From: UBA4416 sp943362175
GTDB lineage: Bacteria > Bacteroidota > Bacteroidia > B-17B0 > Aurantibacillaceae
Assembly: GCA_943362175.1 (NCBI GenBank)
Contig: CALRIU020000012.1
Span: 1-64,000 of the forward strand
Length of the DNA: 64,000 nt
Direction of reading: 5' to 3'
Positions 34,856 to 43,594 of the stretch are shown piece by piece. A model generated the notes under the pieces. The model worked only from the letters and a program-made list of their open reading frames with translations, did no database searches and had not been told where the DNA came from. Within the stretch, counting starts at the first letter, position 1, and each line of letters starts with the position of its first letter. The translations under genes were made by a program, and so were the position numbers.

Positions 34856-35234
34856 AGTTCAAAGGATCAGGATTGGATGGAGTGACTGCCGGTTTTTTGA
34901 TGAGTGACTTTCCGATCAGGTAAATCAGGCCGCCGGGAATTAAGCCAATGAATACCGGGATTAACACTTCGATCTTAAAAAAGCTGCTACGGATTTCAAA
35001 GTACCATTTTGTAGCATAAAAACCGGTAACGCCCATGATGAGGCCACAAGCTATAGATAATACAGCGCGCTTGGTATCGTAACAATACATGGCAAAAGCG
35101 GCTACCAGTGCACTAACAATAAGCCAGCCTGTATGTCCCAGTCCGAAGCTGTCATAGCCCATCATGGTTGGGATGATGACGCAGCCAATAGCAATAATTG
35201 GTGGAATTTCTTTCTTTAAAAGTTCCTTGTTCAT
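34821..35234 (-). CDS. Membrane protein of unknown function, four helices
   Basis: 137 residues with hydrophobic helices starting near residues 12, 35, 58 and 88, and a polar Pro-rich tail (KKPAVTPSNPDPLNYDEQ). No family is recognised. It overlaps the NTF2-like gene and diverges from the Bcr/CflA exporter gene. Confidence 0.55.
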   Translation of the reverse strand: MNKELLKKEIPPIIAIGCVIIPTMMGYDSFGLGHTGWLIVSALVAAFAMYCYDTKRAVLSIACGLIMGVTGFYATKWYFEIRSSFFKIEVLIPVFIGLIPGGLIYLIGKSLIKKPAVTPSNPDPLNYDEQPKRTDHP

Positions 35235-35305
35235 AAGGATTATTCTTTTTGTTTCTTACATCATAAATATAGAACATTATTTCAATTCCTTTAAAAAGAC
35301 AATCG

Positions 35306-35313
35306 TATCTTTG
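35306..35313 (+). promoter_or_regulatory. -7 promoter element TATCTTTG
   Basis: It matches TAnnTTTG, 34 bases upstream of the Bcr/CflA start. No clear -33 TTTG is seen at the expected spacing. Confidence 0.5.
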
Positions 35314-35347
35314 CGCCTCTTTTATCAATCTTCATCCTATCTGTTCA

Positions 35348-36550
35348 ATGGAAAAAGGTCAACGCCTTATTGTCATTCTTATTCTCGGCCTGCTTTCCGC
35401 CATTGGCCCGTTCTCTATCGATATGTACCTGCCCGGTTTTCCGGCCATTGCTAAAGATCTGAATGCCTCTGTTGATGCGGTATCCTACACGCTGGCCAGC
35501 TTTTTTGTAGGCGTGTGTATCGGGCAGCTCATCAGCGGGCCTTTGCTCGACCGTTTCGGACGCAAGCGTCCTTTGTGCATTGGTATGGGGCTTTATATCT
35601 TAGCTTCCATCGGCTGCGCGTTTTCCACATCGGTGGAAGTGCTCATCGTGTTCCGGCTCTTCCAGGCTTTGGGTGGCTGCGTGACGATGGTGGCGCCCAG
35701 GGCCATTATCCGTGACCTCTTCCCGGTAGAGGAAAGTGCGAAAATCTTTTCGATGATGATTCTCATCCTCGGTGTGTCGCCCATTTTGGCACCTACAGTC
35801 GGAAGCTTCCTTATCGAAGACTTCGGCTGGCAATCGGTGTTCCTGGTGCTGGGAGCCATTTCCTTATTGGTCTTGCTGGCCGTGGTGTTCCTGATGCCGG
35901 AGAGCAAGCAGCCCGATCCAACCTTCTCTTTAAAAGTGGTGGACATCCTGTCGAGCTTTAAAACGGTGATGAAGGAGCGGCAGTTTTATAGGTATACCTT
36001 ATCGGGCTCCATGGCGGCCGCCGGGCTCTTTGCCTACCTGGCAGGTTCGCCCTTTGTACTATTGAAATTACATGGTGTGAGCGAGAAAGGCTACGGCATC
36101 ATCTTCGCCATCATTGCCTCCGGACTCATCACTGCCAGCCAGCTCAACAATCTGTTGTTAAAGAAATATACCAGTGTGCAGATTGTGAAGTTCACGCTCA
36201 TCCTGCAAACCGTATTCGGCCTGTGTTTATTTATAGGAACAGCGCTTCACCTCATGAACCTCTATGCATTGGTGACGCTGATCTTTTTGTTCCTGAGCTG
36301 CCAGGGCTTTAACTTTCCTAATTCTGCGGCCTTATCCATGGCACCTTTCGAGAAAGAGGCGGGGAGTGCATCCGCTTTGATGGGCGCGATCCAGATGGGA
36401 TTCGGTGCTGCGGCAGCGGCCATCGTGGGCATGCTCAACGCCAGCACAGCCTTGCCGATGACCGGCGTGATGGCCGTATGCAGCCTCTGGGCTTTGGTGA
36501 TTCTGCTGATCGGCGGAAAGAAGCATGCCAGGTTGAAGATGGCGGTTTAA
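35348..36550 (+). CDS. Bcr/CflA-family multidrug efflux MFS transporter
   Basis: A 400-residue, 12-helix inner-membrane antiporter. The first helix holds GPFSIDMYLPGFPAIAKDL, diagnostic for the Bcr/CflA (DHA1) group. The motif A loop is GPLLDRFGRKRPL, and ILGVSPILAPTVGSFL corresponds to motif C of drug:H+ antiporters. Likely substrates are drugs such as bicyclomycin or chloramphenicol, but this is not predictable from sequence. It is monocistronic, with its own promoter and terminator. Confidence 0.85.
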   Translation: MEKGQRLIVILILGLLSAIGPFSIDMYLPGFPAIAKDLNASVDAVSYTLASFFVGVCIGQLISGPLLDRFGRKRPLCIGMGLYILASIGCAFSTSVEVLIVFRLFQALGGCVTMVAPRAIIRDLFPVEESAKIFSMMILILGVSPILAPTVGSFLIEDFGWQSVFLVLGAISLLVLLAVVFLMPESKQPDPTFSLKVVDILSSFKTVMKERQFYRYTLSGSMAAAGLFAYLAGSPFVLLKLHGVSEKGYGIIFAIIASGLITASQLNNLLLKKYTSVQIVKFTLILQTVFGLCLFIGTALHLMNLYALVTLIFLFLSCQGFNFPNSAALSMAPFEKEAGSASALMGAIQMGFGAAAAAIVGMLNASTALPMTGVMAVCSLWALVILLIGGKKHARLKMAV

Positions 36551-36566
36551 TGTATATGAAAAAAAG

Positions 36567-36590
36567 AAAAGCCTTTCAGGCTTTTAAAAC
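36567..36590 (+). terminator. Intrinsic terminator of the Bcr/CflA gene
   Basis: AAAAGCCT and AGGCTTTT pair (36567-36574, 36578-36585) around TTC, ending in a short T-run, 16 bases after the stop. Confidence 0.75.
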
Positions 36591-36615
36591 CTGCTCTTAA
36601 TCTGTGCGCGTCTGC

Positions 36616-37140
36616 TCAATCAGCGTTATCTGCGTTCCATTGTTTTGTTAGCTGATCCAACTGTTTCAGCAGGGCAGGGAGCCTGTAGTCGCCGGCCATG
36701 CCTTTTACGTGCTGTGCGGATGTTTCTATGTCAATCCCAATAGCAGTGACATAAAGCGGTTTTAGGCTTTCTCCTCTCAGTACAGGTTTCTTGAGTTGGT
36801 CGATGGAAGCAAAATTCGTTTTTGCTACACCGATCACCGGGATCTTCCTTTCAAGCGCTTCATACAAATGTCCGCCCAATCCTAATTTTTGCTCATCATC
36901 CAGGAACACGAAGCCATCCACGATGATCGCTTCTATATCTTTGTAAGGCAAGGTCGCCAAGAGATCGAGGATACAAGGCAGCTCACGCTTATAGAACTCG
37001 CCGGGTGTGTAATCGGCCACGTGTTCCATAAAGGCTGTGTGAATGGCGAATGGCTGCGCATCATGCCAATGCTCAAAAGCCAGGCATACCGTTTTGGCTT
37101 TGCCGGCGTTGTCATACCAGGTATCGAATGCAAGGATCAT
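36616..37140 (-). CDS. Endonuclease V-family nuclease
   Basis: 174 residues, shorter than typical Nfi (about 225). Visible are LAFDTWY (first catalytic Asp), YTPGEFYKRELPCIL (the Y-PG-F-RE-P motif), AIIVDGFVFLD (catalytic Asp), GLGGHLYEAL and VIGVAKTNF. The fold cleaves DNA or RNA near deaminated bases (inosine). The last codons, encoding QWNADNAD, match a dispersed repeat also found at 37850-38000. Its ATG overlaps the stop of the P-loop kinase gene (ATGA), so the two are coupled. Confidence 0.8.
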   Translation of the reverse strand: MILAFDTWYDNAGKAKTVCLAFEHWHDAQPFAIHTAFMEHVADYTPGEFYKRELPCILDLLATLPYKDIEAIIVDGFVFLDDEQKLGLGGHLYEALERKIPVIGVAKTNFASIDQLKKPVLRGESLKPLYVTAIGIDIETSAQHVKGMAGDYRLPALLKQLDQLTKQWNADNAD

Positions 37141-37595
37141 TGCTTGTTATTTGTTTCTGTTGTCCACTCTTTCACCACAAAGCCCTCTGCCGTTAATTCC
37201 ACATAATACAATTCATCGTAGCCTTCTTCCCATACAGGAAGCTGCAATTTGTTGTAGGTCGCTTTCAGTCCTTTCTCCGGAATCAGCTCCTGGCCCTGTC
37301 GCAGGCTATTGCGTTGCAGGGCATCGCCGATCACCGATTTGAAATAATAGCCAATCACTTTGTATTGCCGCGCTTTGGCTGCGCTAATGTACTGTTCCCG
37401 TTCGGCCCGCGTGGGATTGGTATTATCGATCACAAAGGGCAGTTGCGTGCCCAGGCAGGTCTCCATGAACTTACCGAGGCGGTGCCGCGTTCTCAGCAGA
37501 TCGAGAGATAGGTGCATGTGCGACCTGAAAAAGCGCTCTTTGAAGAAAGAACTTTTCCCGCTTGCCTGTATGCCACAAAATATAATCGCTTCCAT
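37137..37595 (-). CDS. P-loop kinase-like ATPase
   Basis: 152 residues beginning MEAIIFCGIQASGKSSFFKE, with the Walker A motif in GIQASGKSS. A DNTNPTRAEREQYI segment and YFKSVIGDALQRNSLR follow, which match the zeta-toxin/polynucleotide-kinase-like group of AAA kinases. The substrate could be a nucleic-acid end or a small molecule. Coupling to an endonuclease V gene favours a nucleic-acid role. Confidence 0.7.
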   Translation of the reverse strand: MEAIIFCGIQASGKSSFFKERFFRSHMHLSLDLLRTRHRLGKFMETCLGTQLPFVIDNTNPTRAEREQYISAAKARQYKVIGYYFKSVIGDALQRNSLRQGQELIPEKGLKATYNKLQLPVWEEGYDELYYVELTAEGFVVKEWTTETNNKQ

Positions 37596-37739
37596 GAATT
37601 TTATTTATTTTAACCATATAGAGACATAGAAAGTAGAGGGAACCGAAAGAGAACATCGTATTTTATACGTTTATAGTTATCTGTCATCACTTTGCTATTT
37701 TTAAACCATACTTCGATAAGCTCAGTAACCATATAAGGC

Positions 37740-38000
37740 ATATAAGATCACATAAGGGAACAGGAAGACATCGTTAGATGTTTTACAAATCAAATCCTGT
37801 TCTAAATCCTTGTTCCGATCCCCGTCCGTACCGGTACGGGCGGGCGTCCCACCTGCGCCATCTGCGTTCCATTTATTTTGGTCTCCGCAGCAATCCAATC
37901 CGTTCTAATTGCCGTCATTTGCGTGATCTGCGGGCCACTTTGGTCTAAATCCTTGTTCCAATCCGTCTTATCTGCGTCATCTGCGTTCCAATTGTTCCAA
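37740..38000. repeat. Dispersed intergenic repeats
   Basis: The 454-base gap between the kinase and gdh genes holds no gene. It carries repeated ATCTGCGTTCCA-type motifs (about 37858, 37918, 37968), and at 37821-37844 a GC-rich palindrome with perfect core CCGTACCGGTACGG, related to one at 63134. A CTTCGATAAGCTCAG element lies at about 37711. Confidence 0.65.
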
Positions 38001-38001
38001 C

Positions 38002-38034
38002 AAAAAAGCCCCGCATAGTGCAGGGCTTCTTTTT
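38002..38034 (-). terminator. Intrinsic terminator of the glutamate dehydrogenase gene
   Basis: A 10-bp stem (38006-38015 with 38019-38028) with a 3-base loop is followed on the minus strand by six T. Confidence 0.85.
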
Positions 38035-38049
38035 CAAAAGTAAACGCTC

Positions 38050-39321
38050 TTAGTAGTTTCCTTTTAATGTAACACCCTGCTCAATTTTTTGTAAAGCAGT
38101 AATATAGGCGGCAATACGCATCGATGTTTTGAAATCCGATGCATTTTTCCATACATGGGCAAATGCCACTTCCATTTTTTCGTCGTGTTTGCTGTTTACT
38201 TCTTCCTCGCTCCAGTAGTAACCGGCTTTGTTCTGTACCCACTCAAAGTAAGATACCGTTACACCGCCCGAGTTTGCCAGGATATCCGGAACCACGATGA
38301 TGTTTTTCTCATTCAGGATCGGATCCGCTTCCGGCATGGTAGGGCCGTTGGCACCTTCCACGATCAGCTTCGCCTGGATGCTGTGTGCCAGCTCCTCGGT
38401 GATCACATTTTGTAAAGCCGCAGGAACCAATACGTCGCACTTGCAGGTAATGATCTCGTTTGCTTTAATTTCAGTACCGCCTGTAAAGCCTTTCAATACA
38501 CGGTTGTTTTTGGCAACATAATCTAAGGCCGCTTTCACGTCGATGCCTTTTTCGTTGTAGAACGTCGCCGTGTGGTCGCCGATAGCAACGATCTTAATAC
38601 CTTGCTCCGCTAATAAGCGGGCAGCGTGAGAGCCTACGTTACCGAAACCTTGTACGGCAGCCGTTACCTCTTTCGGGTTCAGGTTCATTTTTTTCAGGGC
38701 AGCGAGGGTATTCACCATCACACCGCGTCCTGTTGCCGCATCACGGCCCAAAGAACCGCCGATCACGATTGGCTTGCCAGTGATCACGCCCGGGCTGTCT
38801 TCGCCGGTAATTTTGTTGAACTCATCCAGGATCCAGGCCATTTCTCGGCCGGCAGTACCCATGTCAGGAGCAGGAATATCTTTATTAACACCGAATACAT
38901 CTTTCATCGACACAGCATAGGCACGGGTCATACGCTCCAGCTCACCTACGCTCATGCTACGTGGGTCGCATTTGATACCGCCTTTGGCACCACCGTAAGG
39001 CAGGTTTGCCACGGCACATTTAAAGCTCATCCAGGCAGCCAGCGCCATCACTTCGTCCTGGTTCACATCCATGGCATAGCGGATGCCGCCTTTAGAAGGG
39101 CCTAATATAGTGGAATGCACGATACGGTAGCCTTCAAATACCTGAATCTTGCCATTGTCCATCATCACCGGTAAACTTACTTTTACCTGTTTGATAGGAC
39201 TGCGTAATATCGTGGCAACGTCTTCAGACATATTCATCAATTTGGCAGCTACATCTAAGCGGGCTAATACGGCTTCGAACATAGATTCGTGAGCTGTTTC
39301 CTGTGCAGTTTGTGTCGACAT
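38050..39321 (-). CDS. Glu/Leu/Phe/Val dehydrogenase (glutamate dehydrogenase)
   Basis: A 423-residue enzyme of full length. The substrate domain shows GGIRYAMDVNQDEVMALAAW and the catalytic PYGGAKGGI. DIPAPDMGT supplies the catalytic Asp. The nucleotide domain carries VQGFGNVGSHAA (GxGxxG). It interconverts glutamate and 2-oxoglutarate with NAD(P). Monocistronic with a strong terminator. A CAAAATTA sequence at 39366-39373 (TAATTTTG on the minus strand) is a possible -7 box. Confidence 0.9.
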   Translation of the reverse strand: MSTQTAQETAHESMFEAVLARLDVAAKLMNMSEDVATILRSPIKQVKVSLPVMMDNGKIQVFEGYRIVHSTILGPSKGGIRYAMDVNQDEVMALAAWMSFKCAVANLPYGGAKGGIKCDPRSMSVGELERMTRAYAVSMKDVFGVNKDIPAPDMGTAGREMAWILDEFNKITGEDSPGVITGKPIVIGGSLGRDAATGRGVMVNTLAALKKMNLNPKEVTAAVQGFGNVGSHAARLLAEQGIKIVAIGDHTATFYNEKGIDVKAALDYVAKNNRVLKGFTGGTEIKANEIITCKCDVLVPAALQNVITEELAHSIQAKLIVEGANGPTMPEADPILNEKNIIVVPDILANSGGVTVSYFEWVQNKAGYYWSEEEVNSKHDEKMEVAFAHVWKNASDFKTSMRIAAYITALQKIEQGVTLKGNY

Positions 39322-39518
39322 ATTCGTTTTAGTTTTTGGTTAAATTTTTTATGTAGTTAGGGCTACAAAATTAGTAAAAATTCTATGATTGTAACGGTTT
39401 TAGCAGAAATTAGGGGCTAGTTTTTAACCGTGTTTTCTTGATAATTACCGGAATCGGGGAGAGGGCATTTTTGTTGGCTGAAGCCCTGTAAACGGACGAT
39501 CAGAGGCAGATTTCAAAT

Positions 39519-40418
39519 TTAAATCACCAGCTTCAGGTAAGCATAAATGAAGGGAGAAACGAACAAGAGGCTGTCGAAACGGTCTAAAATACCGCCGTGG
39601 CCGGGCATGATTTTTCCCGAATCCTTCACGCCTGCCTGGCGTTTGAGCATGGATTCCACCAGGTCGCCGGTTGTGCCGAAAACACTTACCAGCACCGAGA
39701 TGGCCGCCCAGTGCTTAAAGGCCAGCTCCGGGAACCATAAAGAGATCGCGTAAGCGCAGCCAATGTTCAGGATTGCAGCGCCAATGGAGCCCTCCCAGGT
39801 TTTGCCGGGCGAAATGCGCTCGTAAAGCTTGTTTTTCCCGATGAGGCTCCCCACCAGGTAAGCGCCGGTATCGCTGGCCCAGATCAGGAGCACAATGCCG
39901 AGCACATAATGAAAATTGTAAGGAGCCAGCACTGCAACGCTTTGCTCCGGCCCGTAAGTGTACTCGCCCATGCATTCGTGGGCAAAATGGTAGGAGGCCT
40001 GGAGGCAGGAAATATTGACCAAAAGCATGAAGGGCAGTACGGCATATACGATCCCCATGACGGTATAGGCAATATTTAAAACGGTAGTGGGATTTTTATC
40101 CAATAAGCCTGTGATAAATATTAAAAAGCAGACAGCTAAAATAAGCGGGAAACCGTTGAAAATGCCGGGAGCATACACCGTGTTGCTGATAGCGGCAAAG
40201 CTGAAAAGCATGGCTCCTGAGATCAGCCCGATGGCTTTGTATGGCTTGGCACCCAGCTTTTCGGCCAGCTGGTAAAATTCATACAATCCCCAGACCGATA
40301 CTACAAAAAACAGGGCTGCAAAAGAAATGTAATGAAAAAGGATACAGCTCAGCAATACAGCCACAAAGACCACTGCTGTGAGTGTCCGTATACCCAGTGT
40401 TTTTAGATTTAATGCCAT
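39519..40418 (-). CDS. cdsA: Phosphatidate cytidylyltransferase CdsA
   Basis: A 299-residue, about eight-helix inner-membrane enzyme. It makes CDP-diacylglycerol from phosphatidate and CTP for all phospholipid synthesis. The C-terminal signature is complete: SPGKTWEGSIGA, GDLVESMLKRQAGVKDSG and MPGHGGILDRFDS. A terminator hairpin lies immediately before its start codon, belonging to the upstream gene, so its own promoter must be between that gene's end and here or transcription reads through. Confidence 0.9.
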   Translation of the reverse strand: MALNLKTLGIRTLTAVVFVAVLLSCILFHYISFAALFFVVSVWGLYEFYQLAEKLGAKPYKAIGLISGAMLFSFAAISNTVYAPGIFNGFPLILAVCFLIFITGLLDKNPTTVLNIAYTVMGIVYAVLPFMLLVNISCLQASYHFAHECMGEYTYGPEQSVAVLAPYNFHYVLGIVLLIWASDTGAYLVGSLIGKNKLYERISPGKTWEGSIGAAILNIGCAYAISLWFPELAFKHWAAISVLVSVFGTTGDLVESMLKRQAGVKDSGKIMPGHGGILDRFDSLLFVSPFIYAYLKLVI

Positions 40419-40419
40419 A

Positions 40420-40446
40420 AAAAAATCCCTCTCTGATCGAGAGGGA
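40420..40446 (-). terminator. Intrinsic terminator upstream of cdsA
   Basis: TCCCTCTC and GAGAGGGA pair, followed on the minus strand by T6. It is placed between the 40467 gene and the cdsA ATG, 2 bases from the latter. Confidence 0.8.
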
Positions 40447-40466
40447 CATTTATTAAAAATTTAGAT

Positions 40467-40814
40467 TTATTCGGAAACTTTAATGGCTTCGTAGCACCTT
40501 ACTTCTCCTGCTGTTCCCAGGTATTCGGCTTCGATGGTTACCAGGCCTATTTTTTTGATCTGGTCTTTGTTCAGCGGTTTGGCCGGTGTCCAGGTATCGT
40601 CTACCAGCTTCAGCTCCACATCCTTGTTCAACAGTAACTGGTTCAGTTGCTTTTGGGTCAGGAACACACAGCCCTCATCTTCTTCTTCTTCCGCGGCAAT
40701 CAGGATGGTCCCGATCACTTTTAACTTAGGTACATCGGGTTTATACGTAAACTCTAAGCCATCCTGGGTGTTCTGCTCAATAAATTTTATTCCCAATACA
40801 TGAATATCTGCCAT
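40467..40814 (-). CDS. Hypothetical protein
   Basis: 115 residues with no signal peptide, starting MADIHVLGIKFIEQ, beta-rich and acidic (ILIAAEEEEDEGC). No family is recognised. It has its own terminator at 40420-40446. Confidence 0.55.
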   Translation of the reverse strand: MADIHVLGIKFIEQNTQDGLEFTYKPDVPKLKVIGTILIAAEEEEDEGCVFLTQKQLNQLLLNKDVELKLVDDTWTPAKPLNKDQIKKIGLVTIEAEYLGTAGEVRCYEAIKVSE

Positions 40815-40982
40815 AACTATGTTTCTTATTTATTAAAGGTGCAATTTTAAGGATTAAATCCATGTTACGCAATTAAAAAAGGTGAATTATTTCAACGCGG
40901 GGACGATTTATGTTAATAAATATAAAAAGAAGAAAATGTTAAATCAGGGTTTTGCGCCGGGCTGTTGTTGAGCCCTGAACCC

Positions 40983-41468
40983 TTAGGGAACGTTGATCTC
41001 GTCGGTCGTGAGCACATTGCTTTTATTGCCTGCATTATCGTACATCATCACCACATACTTGAGCTGTTTTACCTGTACGCTGTGCCTGTATTGCTGGAGC
41101 CTGATGCTGTACTCGCCGCTGATGGGCTTCCCCTTATAGGATTCGGTCGGGGACCTTACCACATAGCCTGTAATGAGCGGGCCATTAACTGCTGAAGAAA
41201 AGAAAGGGGTGTATTTTCCGGTAAGAGGATCTTTGTAATAGTAAGTGACAAATAAATTTTCTGTGGGGTCGTTGATGGAAGCATTACCAATATCTCCATC
41301 GCCATCGGTAAAATTAATCACCAAATCAGCCGAGCCATCAGAGTAGGGTGTGAATCCTTTGTAGCCGATCTCTGGTACGATAGGATACATTTTTTTCTTG
41401 GCGCAGGAAGTTACTCCAACGACCAGAGCAACAGCTAAAACCAAATATTTCCAGGCAGGTTTCATCAT
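40983..41468 (-). CDS. Lipoprotein, tandem paralogue A
   Basis: 161 residues. The signal peptide ends in a lipobox (VGVTSC), and the mature protein starts CAKKKMYPIVPEI. FTDGDGDIGNASIND is a candidate Ca-binding or Ig-like loop. The second half (GYVVRSPTESYKG to TTDEINVP) is almost identical to the neighbouring paralogue. It is probably an outer-membrane lipoprotein of unknown role. Confidence 0.7.
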   Translation of the reverse strand: MMKPAWKYLVLAVALVVGVTSCAKKKMYPIVPEIGYKGFTPYSDGSADLVINFTDGDGDIGNASINDPTENLFVTYYYKDPLTGKYTPFFSSAVNGPLITGYVVRSPTESYKGKPISGEYSIRLQQYRHSVQVKQLKYVVMMYDNAGNKSNVLTTDEINVP

Positions 41469-41580
41469 GCTAATAAATCTACAGACTTATGATCCGACAT
41501 CCCAAAAAGGCAAATTATTCGGGCACTATTCAATTAATAAATAATAAAGAGGACCGTGTTAAATCAGGTTTCTGAAAGCT

Positions 41581-42066
41581 TTAAGGAACGTTAATTTCGT
41601 CGGTCGTGAGCACATTGCTTTTATTGCCGGCGTTATCGTACATCACCACCACATACTTGAGCTGTTTTACCTGCACGCTGTGCCTGTATTGCTGGAGCCT
41701 GATGCTGTACTCACCGCTGATGGGCTTCCCCTTATAGGATTCGGTCGGGGACCTTACCACATAGCCGGTCCGGAGCGTATCGTTGAGCATGGAGGAATAG
41801 TACGCCGTGTATTTCCCGGTAACGGCATCCTTGTAATAGTAGGTAACAAATAAATTGCGTGTGGAATCGTTGATGGAAGAGAGGCCGATATCGCCGTCGC
41901 CGTCGGTGAATTTAATCACCAGGTCCGCCGTATCGCCCTGGTAAGGGATAAACTCCTTGTAAGATATCTCCGGTGTGGTAGGATAAGTTTTTTTCTTGAC
42001 GCAGGAATAGCTGCCAAAGGTGAGTGTAGCGATTAAAAATAAATATTTCCAAACAGGCTTTATCAT
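41581..42066 (-). CDS. Lipoprotein, tandem paralogue B
   Basis: 161 residues with the same plan as paralogue A: lipobox FGSYSC, FTDGDGDIGLSSIND and the same C-terminal half. The N-terminal halves differ at many positions while the last about 67 residues differ at one, which indicates local gene conversion. It is divergent from the LuxE-like gene. Confidence 0.7.
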   Translation of the reverse strand: MIKPVWKYLFLIATLTFGSYSCVKKKTYPTTPEISYKEFIPYQGDTADLVIKFTDGDGDIGLSSINDSTRNLFVTYYYKDAVTGKYTAYYSSMLNDTLRTGYVVRSPTESYKGKPISGEYSIRLQQYRHSVQVKQLKYVVVMYDNAGNKSNVLTTDEINVP

Positions 42067-42110
42067 AAATAAATCAGCATAAATTTACAAAAAAATCTCA
42101 TTCCGACGCT

Positions 42111-43106
42111 TTGCCATCCCAAAAAGAAATACGTCAAAAACTGTTTACTATTGCCTCCGAGGACGATTTTAACACGCTAGCACTCGGGGTGTTCCGTTTC
42201 CAGCTTGAGAACAACAGCGTGTATGGCAATTTTGTTAAAAGTTTAAAAACAGATCCGGCAGCTATTACACATTACTCGGCCATTCCCTTTTTGCCGATCG
42301 AATTTTTTAAAACACAGGAGGTGGTCTGCGGGCATGTAGCACCCGGGGATGTCGTTTTCAGCAGCAGCGGTACCACGGGGCAGGTCACCTCGAAGCATTA
42401 TGTGCGGGATCCGGATTTGTACCGGGAGTCGTTCCTGAAAGGCTTTGAATTGTTTTACGGAGATGTGCACAACTACTGCATCCTGGCCCTGTTGCCAAGT
42501 TACCTCGAGCGCTCGGGATCATCGCTGGTGTATATGTTCGATGAGCTGATCAAGCGCTCCGGGCATCCTGCGAGCGGCTTTTACCTGCACAACAAAGATG
42601 AGCTGATAGACACCATCCATAAGGAACAGCGCAACAACAGGAACATACTCCTGCTTGGCGTGACATACGCCTTGCTCGATCTGGCGGAGGAGGGCCTGGC
42701 TCTCAACGACCGTGTGATGGTGATGGAAACCGGCGGGATGAAAGGCCGCAGAAAAGAAATGATCAAGGAGGAAGTGCATGCCATCCTGAAAGCACAATTC
42801 GGGATCGGGGCCATTCACAGCGAATACGGTATGACGGAATTACTGTCGCAGGCCTATTCCCGGAAAGACGGCTTGTTTGAGTGTCCTCCCTGGATGCGGG
42901 TTCTGGTGCGGGATACCAACGATCCTTTTACGTACGTGAGACCGGGCAGGGGAGGAGGCATCAATGTGATAGACCTTGCCAATTTATATTCCTGCTCTTT
43001 TATTGAAACCAAAGACCTGGGAAAGCTGCATGAGCATAACCGCTTTGAGATCCTGGGACGATTTGATAACAGCGACCTGAGGGGTTGTAACTTAATGATC
43101 AGTTGA
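42111..43106 (+). CDS. LuxE-like acyl-protein synthetase/ligase
   Basis: 331 residues. VFSSSGTTGQVTSKHYV is the AMP/phosphate-binding loop of the ANL superfamily. IHSEYGMTELLSQAYSRKDG and DLGKLHEHNRFEILGRFDNSD complete the LuxE pattern. LuxE activates fatty acids as acyl-AMP in luminescence; non-luminous homologues activate unknown carboxylates. No ATG is in frame upstream, so translation starts at TTG 42111. The ATL gene begins 1 bp after the stop. Confidence 0.75.
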   Translation: MPSQKEIRQKLFTIASEDDFNTLALGVFRFQLENNSVYGNFVKSLKTDPAAITHYSAIPFLPIEFFKTQEVVCGHVAPGDVVFSSSGTTGQVTSKHYVRDPDLYRESFLKGFELFYGDVHNYCILALLPSYLERSGSSLVYMFDELIKRSGHPASGFYLHNKDELIDTIHKEQRNNRNILLLGVTYALLDLAEEGLALNDRVMVMETGGMKGRRKEMIKEEVHAILKAQFGIGAIHSEYGMTELLSQAYSRKDGLFECPPWMRVLVRDTNDPFTYVRPGRGGGINVIDLANLYSCSFIETKDLGKLHEHNRFEILGRFDNSDLRGCNLMIS

Positions 43107-43107
43107 T

Positions 43108-43443
43108 ATGGCAGATAAGGATTTTTTCGATCAGGTGTACCAGGTGGTGCGCCTCATTCCCAAAGGCCGGGTAACGAGCTACGGCGCCATTGCCGCTTAC
43201 CTGGGAGCCAAAGGCTCTTCGCGGTTGGTAGGTTATGCAATGCACTCGGCAGGCTCCCAGAAACCGAAAGTGCCAGCGCACCGCGTGGTGAACCGCAACG
43301 GCCTGCTATCCGGCAAGCACCATTTCCCTACGCCTTTCGCGATGCAGGAGCTGCTGGAAAAAGAAAAGGTGAAGGTAGAAGATGATAAGGTCGTTGATTT
43401 TAAGAAAAAATTCTGGGACCCGACGGTGGAGCTGGCTTTATAA
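43108..43443 (+). CDS. Alkyltransferase-like (ATL) protein, MGMT family without the active Cys
   Basis: 111 residues of the MGMT DNA-binding domain: VYQVVRLIPKGRVTSYGAIA, SSRLVGYAMHS, and VPAHRVVNRNGLLSG where MGMT has PCHRV. The acceptor Cys is Ala. ATL proteins bind O6-alkylguanine and pass the lesion to nucleotide excision repair without transferring the alkyl group. It sits 1 bp behind the LuxE-like gene. Confidence 0.85.
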   Translation: MADKDFFDQVYQVVRLIPKGRVTSYGAIAAYLGAKGSSRLVGYAMHSAGSQKPKVPAHRVVNRNGLLSGKHHFPTPFAMQELLEKEKVKVEDDKVVDFKKKFWDPTVELAL

Positions 43444-43592
43444 GGTTTGTGTGGCTTCGGCTACGCTCAGCCATCATAGATGGCGAACCGGTAGCTGAGG
43501 CTCTCGAAGCCACCGGAATAAGATTTCCATTGCACACCCGAAGCCACTACAGATCATGTACTGGTGGTTGAGCGTAGTCGAAACCACCCGGA
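43444..43592. repeat. Cluster of REP-like palindromes
   Basis: Three elements in alternating orientation: GGCTTCGGCTACGCTCAGCC, GGTAGCTGAGGCTCTCGAAG and GGTTGAGCGTAGTCGAAACC. They belong to the same dispersed family as 22671-23160 and fill the gap between convergent genes. A CTACAGATC half-site at about 43547 recalls the 17-bp palindrome. Confidence 0.7.
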
Positions 43593-43594
43593 TG

